64,000 bases of DNA. It comes from Sipunculus nudus (lineage: Eukaryota; Annelida; Sipuncula; Golfingiida; Sipunculidae). Below, piece by piece: positions 36,354-47,996 of this stretch (positions within the stretch are counted from its first letter, which is position 1; every line of letters begins with the position of its first letter). The notes beneath the pieces were generated by a model. That model was not told the origin of the DNA and did not search any database. It saw nothing but the letters and a program-made list of their open reading frames with translations. Location: the NCBI GenBank assembly GCA_026874595.1, contig CM049309.1:91102723-91166722 (forward strand), read 5' to 3'. The translations under genes and the position numbers were made by a program.

Positions 36354-36577
36354 TCAGCTACTCTTATCGTTTGTGTAGGAATCCCCGATTAACTTGGCTC
36401 CGTTGATGCCTCTGACAGTGACCTTACTGGGACGGACTATTAAGCCATGTCCTGGCTTGCAGCTGAAGTATCGTTTACCCTGTACTGTACCATCATTTTT
36501 GCCGCATGCTGTTCGAAGTTCAACTCCAACCCAGATACCTTCAGCAAAGTGTGTTGGGCCAATGAAACGGACTACAC
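36354..36577 (-). CDS. CLIP4: CLIP4 exon 12 (residues 550-623 and stop), CAP-Gly 3
   Basis: The acceptor ...gttattacag starts GTGTAGTCC. The exon encodes VVRFIGPTHFAEGIWVGVEL, RTACGKNDGTVQGKRYFSC and KVTVRGINGAKLIGDSYTND, then TGA at 36356-36354. The tail matches CLIP4 VTYRGINGSKLVDENC. Confidence 0.96.
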
Positions 36578-37380
36578 CTGTAATAACAAGAAAAACAAAT
36601 ATTATAAATTACCAGAGAAAACACAAACTGTGACACAGGAAACGTATGTATGCTGGTAGCAGTCAGGGTCATGAAAACAGCATTCCAGGTGTAGTCAAGC
36701 ATGAGTTGTGCCACCAATAGCAGGCTTGCAAAATCACTCTTTTAAAAGAGTCACTCTTTCTTTTAAGGATTTCCTGAAAATGACAGTGACACTAACTTCT
36801 CTTTTTTCACTCTGTTTTTAGCAGTGCTCTTTTTTTCCTCCTTTTTATCAGTGAAATATTCCTATAATTGTACAATTTCTCTCCTGCTATAAGAATTGAG
36901 TTAGAACAAAATGGAACACTTCTCAATTTTTCATGTGCCAATGTCCAACATGTGGAAAAAGCCCCGATCTTCATGCACCTTATATGTTTATGACTTTCTG
37001 AGTGATATATATACACATACTTAGTATGCAAAGCACATCTAAAACCAGTTTGTGATGAAAAATGAGAAATTTTCTGTTATTTTACTCTTTTTTCACACTT
37101 TTATTTAAAAAAAGACTACTCTTTTTTTTTCCAGAGCAGTTACATTTTTAGGGGGTCATTTGCCTAATAGCTTAAATCTGTATACCATTCAGAAAAGGGG
37201 GAAATATGCCAGTTTGGCTTGGATAAAATAGACTAACATAAGTGATTTGGTAATAACAGTATTTGGTGATGGATATTACATTTTACAAGCAAACACAATA
37301 ATTATTATTAATTTCAGTGAGCTGAGCTAAATGACCTTATTTTAATGTTTTCTAACAAATACAAGACAACATTTTCTGAC

Positions 37381-37484
37381 CCATTTCTTTATTACAGAAG
37401 ACAGTGGTGCCTTCCTGTAGCTGCTGCTCACTATTTCCTGTGATTGTCCTCCTCCTCAGACTCATGGGCTCTGAGCTGCGTGGC
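37381..37484 (-). CDS. CLIP4: CLIP4 exon 11 (residues 515-550), entry to CAP-Gly 3
   Basis: The acceptor ...ccttccag starts GCCACGCAG. The exon encodes PRSSEPMSLRRRTITGNSEQ and QLQEGTTVFCNKEMG (CLIP4: VKLHEGSQVLLTSSNEMG). It ends GAAATGG|GTCAGA in phase 1, a weak donor. An earlier GTAATA inside the exon would also be in phase but would delete the conserved EMG. Confidence 0.88.
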
Positions 37485-40447
37485 CTGGAAGGACAGACAA
37501 TAATCAGGACATCAGCAAAACCACATGATTACATAGCACAGGGGACAGTATTGTAAAAATATAATGCTGATCCATGCACACCACTAACTGATCCAAGTCA
37601 GAGCAAAGATTAGTAATCCATGCTAAAGGAAAACAGCTATTTTTACTGAGTCAACTGCACACTCCAAACTTAACTTCTTTGTGGGATGCTATTTTTAGAT
37701 GTACCAGCTTTGTCTGCATTTTAACTATGTCAGGTAAATAAAGCTACCTACCAACAATAACCAACTGTGAAAATCTGAACCTTTTAAGTAAAATTCATAT
37801 TTTCATGAAATGTAATAATGTAATAGAAAGACACAATTATTTGACAATTTATCGTAATAGGTGTTTATATTATGTATAACTGTAGGATTTAACCTGTCAG
37901 CAGATATTTGTCCTGAATGTTTGGATTATCTTCATACCTGTATACTATTACCCTGAAACCAATCAGGATTTATGATATCATTCATCTAATCAGATGAACA
38001 GCATTCTCAGACAGTGTAACTACAGCCAATGGACCTATTAACCTGTAAAAACCCCTGTTCTATTATGAAAAATTATCCCCAACACAAACGTTACTACAAA
38101 CAACTTGTCATTTTAGCAGATAAATGACAAGTTTTTGAATGGTAAATTCACAACTATCCTTCTAACTCACAACACACCACAAGCCATTTATAAAACAAGG
38201 TCACATCACATTAGTAGCAGTCAGCTCCCTGTGAGCACCTGTTAGCAATGATTAGTACCTGGCCAGTATACAATTTTGGAAAATACAGGATGGCACAATG
38301 TGTAAGTTAAAGAAAAACTTTTAAAAGTTATATATAATAAATGTACTAAAGTAAACAGATAATGAGATAAATTTGAAATTTGTCCAGCTTGGAAATAAAT
38401 ACTTCATGATCAACTGATGCTTACTTGTATTCATTCATATTGTAATACAGTAAACCGGTACAGACATTGAAAGTCATCTAAACCATAGCAGAGAAAACTT
38501 GTAATCAAGGTACTGTACTCATCTTTGGACCTGGAGATAATCATTGTGATAGTCGTTATACATATACTCACATTGGGGCTGCTTTTACATCAACAAATCA
38601 GTCATACAGCTGCCTTTCTATATTCCAACAAACACTGTACATCACTTAGCTATTTGTCTGTCCCTTAACATATTAATATCAAACTAGGATACCTTTATCA
38701 CTTAAAAGATATTATCACAGGAAATACAGCTTCACTGGCATGCAGTATGCACATAATACACTCGGATACAAATAACAAATACAAATACAAATGCAAAGCA
38801 GATAAGATCATATTTAAAAGGAATCTCTTGCACATGACCAAACAGAGACCAAAATATGTGTTGTGAAAAAGGGTTTTAATTTATCTGTGAATAAAAGAAT
38901 ACAAAAATTCAACCAAAGGTATAAGCAAGACATGTCAAATGCATCCTTCAGAGCCAGACATGCCATAAAAAATCAAACAATTGGGACATGCAACATAAAG
39001 ACTGGATAATGAAGATCAACTTGCCTTGTATCACGATTCAGGGTCTGTGTCCTTGACATTTTTAATCTGTGCAACATGCAGGAAAAAGTGTTAGAGAGAA
39101 ACACACAGATGTACACTTTCCTTTATTTCTTTTTTTATATAAGAAATAAGGAAAGAATGACTAAAATCTATAAAGCATATGCACTACATATATTTTAATA
39201 TGTGTTGATCACGCTATGTTAAATAAATACAAGTAATATATTTCAAATGTGCCTAATTTCACTGCCTTGACATACAATGTATGAGGGGATATTTTCACAT
39301 TATAAATTTTCATGGACTATATACATGCTAATTTCATTAAAATATTAAATAATGTTGATCCATGTCAAAGAAACTGATAGGTACAGATTGATGTTGAAAC
39401 TTTAAAGATAGTCTTCTCTGTAACAGTTGTGTAATATAACATTTCTTTTAAACAATACACATGGAAATATGGAGAAGTGGACACCACATTTTCAAGTCTA
39501 AGATTACATTGCCATTTTGGTTGACTAACAAAGGCCTAAAATGTCAACATTTCAAGGAAGACTGGTTATAGATCAGCCAAAACAATAATATAAATGAATG
39601 TAGTATGGCATTAATTATTAAGCATGCATGATAGATTCATGCATGGCTCTTCCTTTGGTTTAAATATAAAAAAAATAATATATAAGTCTAAAGTGAAGCA
39701 CTGTTCTCTTGCTTTGATCTGAACACTTTGCCATGCCTAGTTTGGTCAAATAATCATTTTGTTGTGGCTAGTTTGGTCAAATGATCACTTTGCTGTGGCT
39801 AGTTTGATCAAAATCTTATTTTTCAGAAAGCTGGTCACCACTGAAGCTGAACAGCTATTAAGAACTCTAATAAGTTGGACTTTTTTCAAGCATACCTTGC
39901 CCAAAGCTTGAACAAAACACTTTTGTAATGTCTGTATCAGTTGTGTGCCATTAGAAAAAAAGAAGTGCCAATGAAAGCAGAATAAAATTATAGGAATACA
40001 GAAAAGGGTTAAAAAAAGGTTTGAATAAATTTCTCAAATAAACAGGTAGTATAATTCATGAATGTAAAAGATGTCCCTTACCCTTTCATATATATTTTGT
40101 TAAGTCACTTATACCTAGTTTATTACACAGGGAGACAGCATAAACAGTGACAGATCTGCTAAATTCATGTTAATGATAAAAAATTAAGAGAATAAACTAG
40201 CTTAATGGACTACAACTATTTTGTCCTACACTAAAGGAGAGAGGGAGACACATGCTTGATGATATTTTATGCACATTATGCAAATAATTCTTCATGAGTA
40301 AAATGTTGTAAAATAAATTCATGCAAATCATGGGATTATTAATATACAGCAAAACTAAGCAGAGCACCTCTAGCTTCTAACTACAAGGTCAAGGATAAAT
40401 GCAGGTCACAGGTCTGGGGGAGGTTTGCGACATTCAAGGTGACTTAC
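37485..40447 (-). other. CLIP4 intron without recognisable content
   Basis: AT-rich intron. I see no exon with acceptable phase and borders, and no recognisable mobile element. Confidence 0.6.
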
Positions 40448-40508
40448 CTGGGCTTGGATTTGCGACTTGGTGTTGTATAAATGCTAGGTAAAGGCCCACT
40501 GTTGTCTT
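40448..40508 (-). CDS. CLIP4: CLIP4 exon 10 (residues 495-515), linker
   Basis: The acceptor ...catcaacag starts AAGACAACA. The exon encodes DNSGPLPSIYTTPSRKSKP, Ser/Pro/basic as in CLIP linkers. It ends AGCCCAG|GTAAGT in phase 2. Phase fits exons 9 and 11 exactly. Confidence 0.75.
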
Positions 40509-40833
40509 CTGTTGATGAGAAAGAAAAAAACACTCTGAATTAGAAGACCAATGGTACCAACAAATGGCTAAGGGTCGTGGTTTTGGAGAGATGTCTCTAC
40601 ATTTTGTTTTGTTTGCCTGAAACTCCAATACCATGGTTACCAAATTGGAAAAGAAAAACATGCAGACAGATCTTGGGACAGACTTTACCTACAAACTTTA
40701 AAAAGGCACTAAGTAAATACAGATACTTAACCCATGGAGATACAACAAAATTATTGTATCTCCATGCCTAACCAAATGTGGAGACCTAAATTACTATACA
40801 CAAACAAGCACACATACACGTAATGTATCATAC

Positions 40834-40913
40834 CTGAGAGTCTCCTTTGTCTTTCAACATGAGACAGTCCAACATTATCATACCCTTCTGTTGAGTTATT
40901 AAGGTCCTCCGTC
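40834..40913 (-). CDS. CLIP4: CLIP4 exon 9 (residues 468-495), linker
   Basis: The acceptor ...gtgtttcag starts GACGGAGGA. The exon encodes TEDLNNSTEGYDNVGLSH and VERQRRLS in the only frame compatible with both neighbours. It ends CTCTCAG|GTATGA in phase 1. Linker sequence is not conserved, so support is phase and splice sites. Confidence 0.78.
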
Positions 40914-41494
40914 CTGAAACACAACAACAAACCTAGACTTTACATGTGTATTTGTATTTACACTGCATCTGTCCAAGTGACCATTTGGACTGTTCTGAAC
41001 TGCTAATTCAGGTCATCGTGCCAAGCTCAGTCCAGATCTCACCTTACATTCACACACAGACGAAGCACTACACCAAGCATGGCATAAGATGCTTCTTCTG
41101 TCATTTACAAGTTGTAATAGTATGATAGTGTGGTGCTTGAGCAATTTACTGCACTTCTGCACTACAAGTAGCTGATAATGAGTTATTCAGGAACATTGAT
41201 TCACTTGAGGTGGCAATATACAACTTAACTTTGGTTGACATTCTAAATATTTATAGTTCAAGTGTCTGATTATGAGTTATTTAGGAACATTGGTTAACTT
41301 GTAGTAGCAATATGAAAATAATATACTGAGAACTGTAAAACAATCACTTTTGGGACTGGCTAAAAGTGGCCTTAATACAGGAGTGGCCGTAATACAAGAG
41401 TTCACCGGGAGGGAGGGGAGAGGTTTGAAAGTATAACACAAAAATATAAAAGTGTTTATTACAATCAACAGCGTATATAATTATGTTTATCACC

Positions 41495-41496
<2 letters not shown>

Positions 41497-41525
<29 letters not shown>

Positions 41526-41565
41526 CATATACATACATACATACATACATACATACATAGATAGG
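41497..41565. repeat. (TA)n / (CATA)n microsatellite
   Basis: A run of TATATA changes into CATACATACATA. It sits inside the pogo-like element. Confidence 0.95.
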
Positions 41566-41844
41566 CTCTCTTCAGAACAGTATGACTGGAGGGGTTGTAC
41601 ACAGAATATCTGGTTGTTCACTGAAGTGTGTTTGTGCTTAACACCTCTTTATGTGCCTAATCTGGATAACTCTTTGTGTTGAGTTTATGTAAGAGGAATC
41701 TGTTGGCATGTCTTGCATTGGTTAAGCGTGGCCATGTTTTGTTTACATATAATGAAATATTTCTCCCACAGACACAGGTCTGTTTACATAGTTATGTTTA
41801 GGCCTATCACTATTACCAACATTATATACTAATATAGATATGTA

Positions 41845-42042
41845 TCAGTGTATTTGCATTTCATCATACTGTTCCATAATCTCCCATTTCCTCTTGAGTA
41901 TGTTTTGAACCTGAGTGTGGCCCACCATAGATTTCTGCTTCATGTTGGCTGCTTTCCCATCGCCCTTCTTGATCAGTTCTACCTTTTCTCTGAGAGCAAG
42001 TTTATGACTTTTCTTCGTCGCAATAATAGTTAAAGTGATCAA
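41845..42042 (-). pseudogene. Tigger/CENP-B-type transposase N-terminal fragment
   Basis: The 65 residues include ALREKVELIKKGDG and GHTQVQNILKRKWEI, matching the psq-like helix-turn-helix of pogo/Tigger transposases (family pattern: L-EKV-LIK ... GKTQVQNILKRK-EI). No CENP-B second helix or DDE catalytic core follows, so it is a dead fragment. Confidence 0.65.
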
Positions 42043-42641
42043 GAGAGAGTTTGAGAAACTTTTTATACAGGTCGTGATGTTTAATTTGCATCCTTAATTA
42101 TGCATTTGAGGGTGAGTTGTGCAAAGGTTGCTGCAACAGTTTTTTATGATATTTATGAGATCACATGTATACTAAAGGAAGAAAAAAGGCTTTAAGTTTG
42201 AGTGTAAGTGGTTATGTGACATAATCATTGTGACACACTGGTTCTTAGCTGAGTGGTATACGGCGACACTGCTATGTGTCAAACAAATCATGCAGTCAGG
42301 TTGAGCGGTTGACCTTTATCAAGGCACTCATAATCAGACAGGAACATGTAATGTCAACAGTGGACACTCGATTTGGCCACTGCCTCTAATTGCAGCGCTT
42401 ACTGGTCTGCGGGACCGGAGGTCTGGCTGTAATACAGAATAGAGGAGTGGCCGCAATTGACAATCAAACAAATATGAGATAGAACGGTGGTAAAGTCGGG
42501 ACCAGAAATTCTGACCATTATAGAAGCTCTGACCCTTATTGAGGAGTGACCGTAAGCAGTTCTACTGTAGGTTTTCTCATTTTATACTCTGTGATATAAC
42601 ATCAAAGTTCACATTTGGAAGCAACAGGTGGCGTAGTTTTT

Positions 42642-45029
42642 TAGCTCAGCTGACTGTAAGTTATCTGAGCTATAGTCGTGGTCCTTTGTCCGTCGTCTGT
42701 CTGGCCGTCCGGCCGTCCGGCCGTTAACAGGGCACGTTTTAAAACCGTTGGACCTACGAATCCAAAATTCTGCATACCATTAAATGTCCATAAAATCTCC
42801 TACCATACTGAAAATTGGGTCATTAGAACTTCGTTCCTTCGAGATATTAAGGAAAAACCTCCGTTTTCCATAAAAAAGCAATTGTTACACTTCAAGTCTG
42901 CCTAATATCAAAACCACTGATCTGTTTTTGATCATATTTAGTATTCATATTCTTCCATATATTTTCTGTGCACATACCAATAATTAGGTCAGTATTGGGT
43001 ATTATTTTGAAGTTATAGGCCCAAATATAATGCAATTTTTTAAAAATCAGGAAATATATTTGCTCACTTAACATGAGAATTGCTGAAGCTGAAGACTTTT
43101 TTCAGGAATATAACTTTATTTAATCAAGATTAAATTGTTTACCCAAAATTAGATCTGAATTTTGCAAATTTTTCAAGTTATTAGCATAAATAAAAAATTA
43201 ATACCTTAAATTGTGTCCAACTTTGGCAGTGGCACGTTTTTTCCCTGTAAGCACTGTTGATTTAATTTTCACAGCAGATATACATAAGGATTTAATCTTT
43301 TAAAATCTGAAATTTCAAAGAAATTGTTTGAAAAGAGTAGCTTTTATTCAAGTTTTCATACACCATGTCAAGTGTTGTTTATATCTGGCCCACCTAGTAG
43401 TACAGCCTTCACTTGCATTATGTAACCCACCCAGGCAGCTTGCCTTGACCCGGCTTGGCCTATTCTTGGACATGCTACATTTTAGATTTTGGATTGTACC
43501 ACCAGGGTTACAATGATTAAAGTGCACATTTAATTGTGTCCACAAAGTGATGTATTGCTATGAAAGTATGGATGTTCATCAGATAAGTAATGCTTTACTT
43601 CAGAAGAGTAAAACTTCACCAGGTGTGAAATTGACTATTAATTCCAGTTATTAATTATAGCTCAGATTGTAATTAGCATAATGATATTGTTTGTCTCTCA
43701 TTCAACCAACAGTGTGTATACTTTATTTGAAAAGATGTTTTTATTTTATCAAATTTACTGAATCTTTTATTTTATTTTGGTGAATAAAATTAAGCTTGTC
43801 CTGAAAACTCCAATGTGCAAAACTTTTTAATAGGAATTCAAGGAATAATTTTGTAGATGCCATGTTGTGGCATTATTTTCTTTTACATTCAGTTTAAACA
43901 TTTGATTTAAAAATAATAAAATATATGTGTATGCATAATATGACCCAATGTGAGCTACAATCTGGATATATAATGATTGCAACTTAGAATTCTAATATTT
44001 TAACTTATATTTTCACTTTTATATTACAAATTTTTAACACTTGTAAATAAAAAAATGAATCAGATAAAAACTATTAATGAAAAAAGTGGATATGCTAAAA
44101 AAATAGGCTTGTATATAAACTTAAATGCATTATTCCTTTGAAAGTGAAATGAAGGTATTAGTCCATTCTGTCCACTTGCCTGTCCATCTGTAAATTTTTC
44201 ATATGCATCACAGTATCTCAAAACTTTTACTGTTTTTCTTCATGACAGTCTTGTCAGAGTATTAGTTTGCAATCATATATTGAGAACTTTACTATAACCA
44301 AGTAGGAGGACCCTTTCCTCTTAGCTTCTCATATGCTTATATAAATATAAAACATTACAATAGAATATTTTTCATATTTTGCATTTGCAAAAATTTCAAA
44401 CTTTTGTCATGACCCATGGGTCCTTTGTTTATATTCTGGATTCTCCACATCATTGTTTGGCTAAAACTGAATAAATACCAGACATGGTGCAAATACTTTG
44501 CAAATGTATATGAATATGAATATGAATATGTACTCCATTATAAAATTTCTTGCATAAGAATGGGAATTCAGGTAAAAATGAAAGTATTTGAATACCAGTG
44601 CAAATACTTTCAAAATGTATTCATGAATGCATATATTCTATAATATTATTTTAATAATTAGTTCAGTTATATTTTATTAAAAAAATCATATGATTCTCTT
44701 ATTATTTTTAATAAATATTATATTGGCACAACATTTGTTATTAAATTTTAATAAATAGTTGAACTCTTTTATTTTATGTGCTGCTTATAAGTTATATGGC
44801 CAGGTCAAAATCTGTGTGACAATAGCACTCCATTTGTTAATAAAATAAATGAAATGAATCCTCTTCCCTGTCTCCAAAAATACTATCAAAATCATACATA
44901 AGCTAAACACCAACAACTCATAATAAAGCTTATATTTATTACCACACAAAACCAGCATATGCCTCTTTCCCAAATCATATTTTTTATCATATATAACAGC
45001 TGAGCGCCGTGACCCATGGGTCCCTTGTT
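42642..45029 (+). mobile_element. TAGCTCAG-family element, longer copy, possibly composite
   Basis: The 5' foldback is TAGCTCAGCTGACT-gta-AGTTATCTGAGCTA, followed by GTCCGTCGTCTGTCTGGCCG. Two 3' ends occur: CATGACCCATGGGTCCTTTG at 44408-44427 and GCGCCGTGACCCATGGGTCC at 45004-45023. This suggests a nested or tandem pair. The body (42760-43350) is related to 1-1250 of the window. Confidence 0.65.
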
Positions 45030-45267
45030 TTCTTAATTTGATGCTAGGTACAAGAAAAACAGAATGTTTGGGTTTGTTTGTCTGAGCGAGTGCTGGTATA
45101 CATAAATTTTCTCTCTACATAGCTGACAGTGCTGGTAGAGTCATACCTGGAGCTCCCATTATAAGACTATGACTATATATGAGTATTTTATATCATAAAT
45201 AATAAAAAGTATGTAAAGCTGTGAAAGTTCTAACATTTGACCAAGGTGTGACATCACAATGACTTAC

Positions 45268-45391
45268 TTCATGACCCTAGATGGCGGAGCGAACACTCCA
45301 TGTTTTGGTTTACAGGTGAAGTACCTCTCCCCGTTCACAGACCCATCATTCTTGCCGACCATGCGTTCAAGCTCTATACCATACCACCAGC
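45268..45391 (-). CDS. CLIP4: CLIP4 exon 8 (residues 427-468), CAP-Gly 2
   Basis: The acceptor ...ttctgacag starts GCTGGTGGT. The exon encodes GWWYGIELERMVGKNDGSVN and RYFTCKPKHGVFAPPSRVM. It ends GTCATGAA|GTAAGT in phase 2. Confidence 0.96.
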
Positions 45392-45722
45392 CTGTCAGAA
45401 ACAGGATTTGTGAAGAAACACTGATCCATGATTTCTTACTGGGTTCAGCAACTTGTGAATATTTTTATTTAGATTTCCCTGATATTAACATATTTTAAAA
45501 CAATTCCCAAATTCAGCATTACATACACAGTTTTACCAGGTTTTAGGTGCTTAGTTAAATGTGGTTTGAGATATTTCAACAATGCTGTCTCTTACAGCTA
45601 CTCAAATTGAATAGTCATATAACCTTATATATGGACAGAGTATCATCAAGCATGATGTCTTACCTGCGGTGTCTCTGACTGACAGGTTACACAGGGGCAG
45701 TTGTTACTATACTTTAACTTAC

Positions 45723-45854
45723 CTGGAGCAAAGCGGGTTTCACCACTGAACCTGATGACCCCCCTCCTCTGTCCAGCCACGATCACATGATCTCCGATCA
45801 ACAGTTTTCCTGGTTCAGCTGATGGGAATGTTTTATGTGAGTAACGTGAAAGAC
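45723..45854 (-). CDS. CLIP4: CLIP4 exon 7 (residues 383-427), start of CAP-Gly 2
   Basis: The acceptor ...ctgttgtag starts GTCTTTCAC. The exon encodes EPGKLLIGDHVIVAGQRRG and VIRFSGETRFAPG (CLIP4: LRLGERVLVVGQRLGTIRFFG). It ends GCTCCAG|GTAAGT in phase 1. Confidence 0.95.
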
Positions 45855-46429
45855 CTACAACAGATTAAACTGATCAGTTGATGACTGTAAGAAAGATTGT
45901 TGAAATGCAATCTCTATAATCAATTAAAACAAATAATTTATGAACATATGGCAATGATTTTACTCTTTTACATCTAAAAAGAAAAATTATTTTAATAGTT
46001 TTATGACAGAAATGAAATATTTTATAATAAGAGAATTCTGGAAATCACCATGAAGGAAAAAAATCCTTCATGTATGGAATCTTTCATCCTGCATCTCAAA
46101 CTAAAATTACTGATTTTTTAAGTCTCTAAATTACCAATTTGCATAAATAAGGGAATGACAATAAACTTCCATAGGCCTATGCAACAGATAAAGCTATCCA
46201 AATCAACATTCACACGTTACCACAATATTGTAACTGCACCCATGTTTGAGAAATCAGAGTGTTTGAAAAAAAAGCTTATTCAATTTGGACCAAAAACAGC
46301 TAAATTTACGAATTGTTAAAGACTATTTGAGGAATTGGTAACAGCTAATTGTTAATTTTGTTCCGAGTTTCCGAGATGACAGGGGCAGCATATCATTGTG
46401 AAATCACAACAATTTGCACCACTACTTAA

Positions 46430-46755
46430 AGCATGTTACCTGTATCTACCTTAACTGTTACACCTGAGGTATTTGCACCAGACCTTAAAGCACATTACCT
46501 GTACTTAGTTTAGCTGTGACACTTCAGCATAAAGCTTGTTACCAGTATCTACTTTAATTGTGACACCTGAAGTGTTTGCACCTCACCATAAAATATGTTA
46601 CCTGTATCTACTTTAGCTGTGACATCTGAGGTGTTTGCACCTCGCCATAAAGCATGTTACCTGTATCTACTTTAGCTGTAACACCTGAAGTGTTTGCATA
46701 CCACCACAGATCACATTACCTGTATCTACTTTAGCAGTGACACCTGAGGTATCGA
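46430..46755 (-). repeat. Minisatellite, ~59-bp unit made of exon tail + splice donor, ~6 copies
   Basis: Read on the minus strand, each unit holds CACCTCAGGTGTCACAGCTA, then AAGTAGATACAG and GTAACATGC. The first copy is the functional end of CLIP4 exon 6. Five diverged copies follow in the intron at donor positions near 46657, 46598, 46545, 46494 and 46438. One copy has lost the GGTAAC core (CTGGTAACAAG). Confidence 0.9.
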
Positions 46756-46857
46756 TCTTGCCTTGATCCATGCTGCCACGGAGGTCTGACAGTGATCTGT
46801 TTCTGGCTGGGCTAACTGCCCCAGGTTTTGACACCTTGCGTATAGGTGCAAACACCC
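46720..46857 (-). CDS. CLIP4: CLIP4 exon 6 (residues 337-383)
   Basis: The acceptor ...ttgttacag starts GGGTGTTTG. The exon encodes GVFAPIRKVSKPGAVSP and IDTSGVTAKVDTG (CLIP4: GIFAPLSKISK...KIDVAHVTSKVNTG). It ends GATACAG|GTAATG in phase 1. This tail and donor form the unit of the next minisatellite. Confidence 0.93.
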
Positions 46858-47272
46858 CTGTAACAAATTAATTGATACATCATTCATTTACAAACATCAA
46901 ATTCAGTCCAAGTTTCATTTAGTTTATTTCATCACTCAGTATCGGACCTGAGCAGATTTACATTTCTGAAATAATGTTAAAAAGTGGACAACTCTGGCAT
47001 GACTCTGGCATGATCTCCATTAACCTCCATTTGTTTTTCTTAAGTCAGTTACAGTGGATAAACATGCGAGGGAAGGTGAGACAGAAATTGGGCTTAGGGA
47101 GTGGCACAGACAGTAGGTTTCCATGGATTGTGCTTTGTAAGTGGGTATGAATGTAAGCTTGAATTGTGCTGTGAGTATGACTAATCAGAGAACTGGCACT
47201 TCATAAGTACTATCTATCATTATTATAATTATTATTATTATTATTATTATCAGGTTATATTGTGACACTCAC

Positions 47273-47408
47273 CATGCATGGGAGGACACGTGAAGTAACA
47301 AATCCCGTCAATGCTTCCATCATTCTTCCCCACAGGCTCGTCAAGTTCAATGCCAGCCCACACTCCTGAGGCAAAGGCAGTCGACCCACAGTACCTAAGA
47401 GTCCCTTC
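47273..47408 (-). CDS. CLIP4: CLIP4 exon 5 (residues 292-337), CAP-Gly 1
   Basis: The acceptor ...attgtacag starts GAAGGGACT. The exon encodes EGTLRYCGSTAFASGVWAGI, ELDEPVGKNDGSIDGICYF and TCPPMHG, including the GKNDG signature that forms the EEY/F-binding groove. It ends ATGCATG|GTGAGT in phase 1. Confidence 0.96.
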
Positions 47409-47796
47409 CTGTACAATATCAAACAAAGTCCCTTCCTGATAAAGCACCAAACAAATTAATCCAAGCACACACACTTCATGGGCAAAGGTAATTGATTAAC
47501 AATTACATATTACAGCCTGACAAATTAAACTTGGAGTACTTCTGAAACACTTTGAAGATCCATATTTTCAAAGAGAATGTACTTGTATGTAGAAACTACT
47601 GGATAAAATTCAATAAGTTTCACTTAAATGTATATCCTAATGAAGGAAATTTTGAAATTTACCAATAAACTGCAGCCGCTTCCCATACAAACCATCTTTA
47701 AGATAATTATATAAAAATCCTTATGTCACTCATTTTATTTGTACCAGCAGACCCTCTGGTTTGTCAAGTATGATCAAAGAAAAAAACTTTACTCAC

Positions 47797-47996
47797 TTTG
47801 ACTCCTCCAACCAGAACTTTATCTCCGATTTGTAAACCCATGGCTTGAATGGTAACCTTTCCACTCACATCATCATAGTTTGGGGACTGACTGGTAGGTG
47901 GAGCTTGTTTAGTTTCTTGCAGGAGGGTTCTGAGAGCTGACTTAGTGTCTAATAATCCCTGTTTTCCTTCACATAAAGAATCATCAGGCAAACACT
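47797..47996 (-). CDS. CLIP4: CLIP4 exon 4 (residues 225-291), start of CAP-Gly 1
   Basis: The acceptor ...cctttcag starts AGTGTTTGC. The exon encodes ALRTLLQETKQ, PNYDDVSGKVTIQAMGLQIG and DKVLVGGVK, equivalent to CLIP4 PNYDHVTGKAMLTSLGLKLGDRV. It ends GTCAAA|GTGAGT in phase 0. Confidence 0.93.

Larger units (their letters stand above)
41330..42570 (-). mobile_element. pogo/Tigger-like DNA transposon remnant
   Basis: The right end read inward is CTACAGTAGAACTGCTTACG followed by GTCACTCC, and both ends carry GTGGCC(G/T)TAATACAG-type repeats in inverted orientation (41370-41395 and 42430-42455). These are typical of CAGT-ended pogo elements. The interior holds a 65-codon minus-strand ORF resembling the transposase DNA-binding domain; the catalytic DDE part is missing. 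It lies in a CLIP4 intron. Confidence 0.6.
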
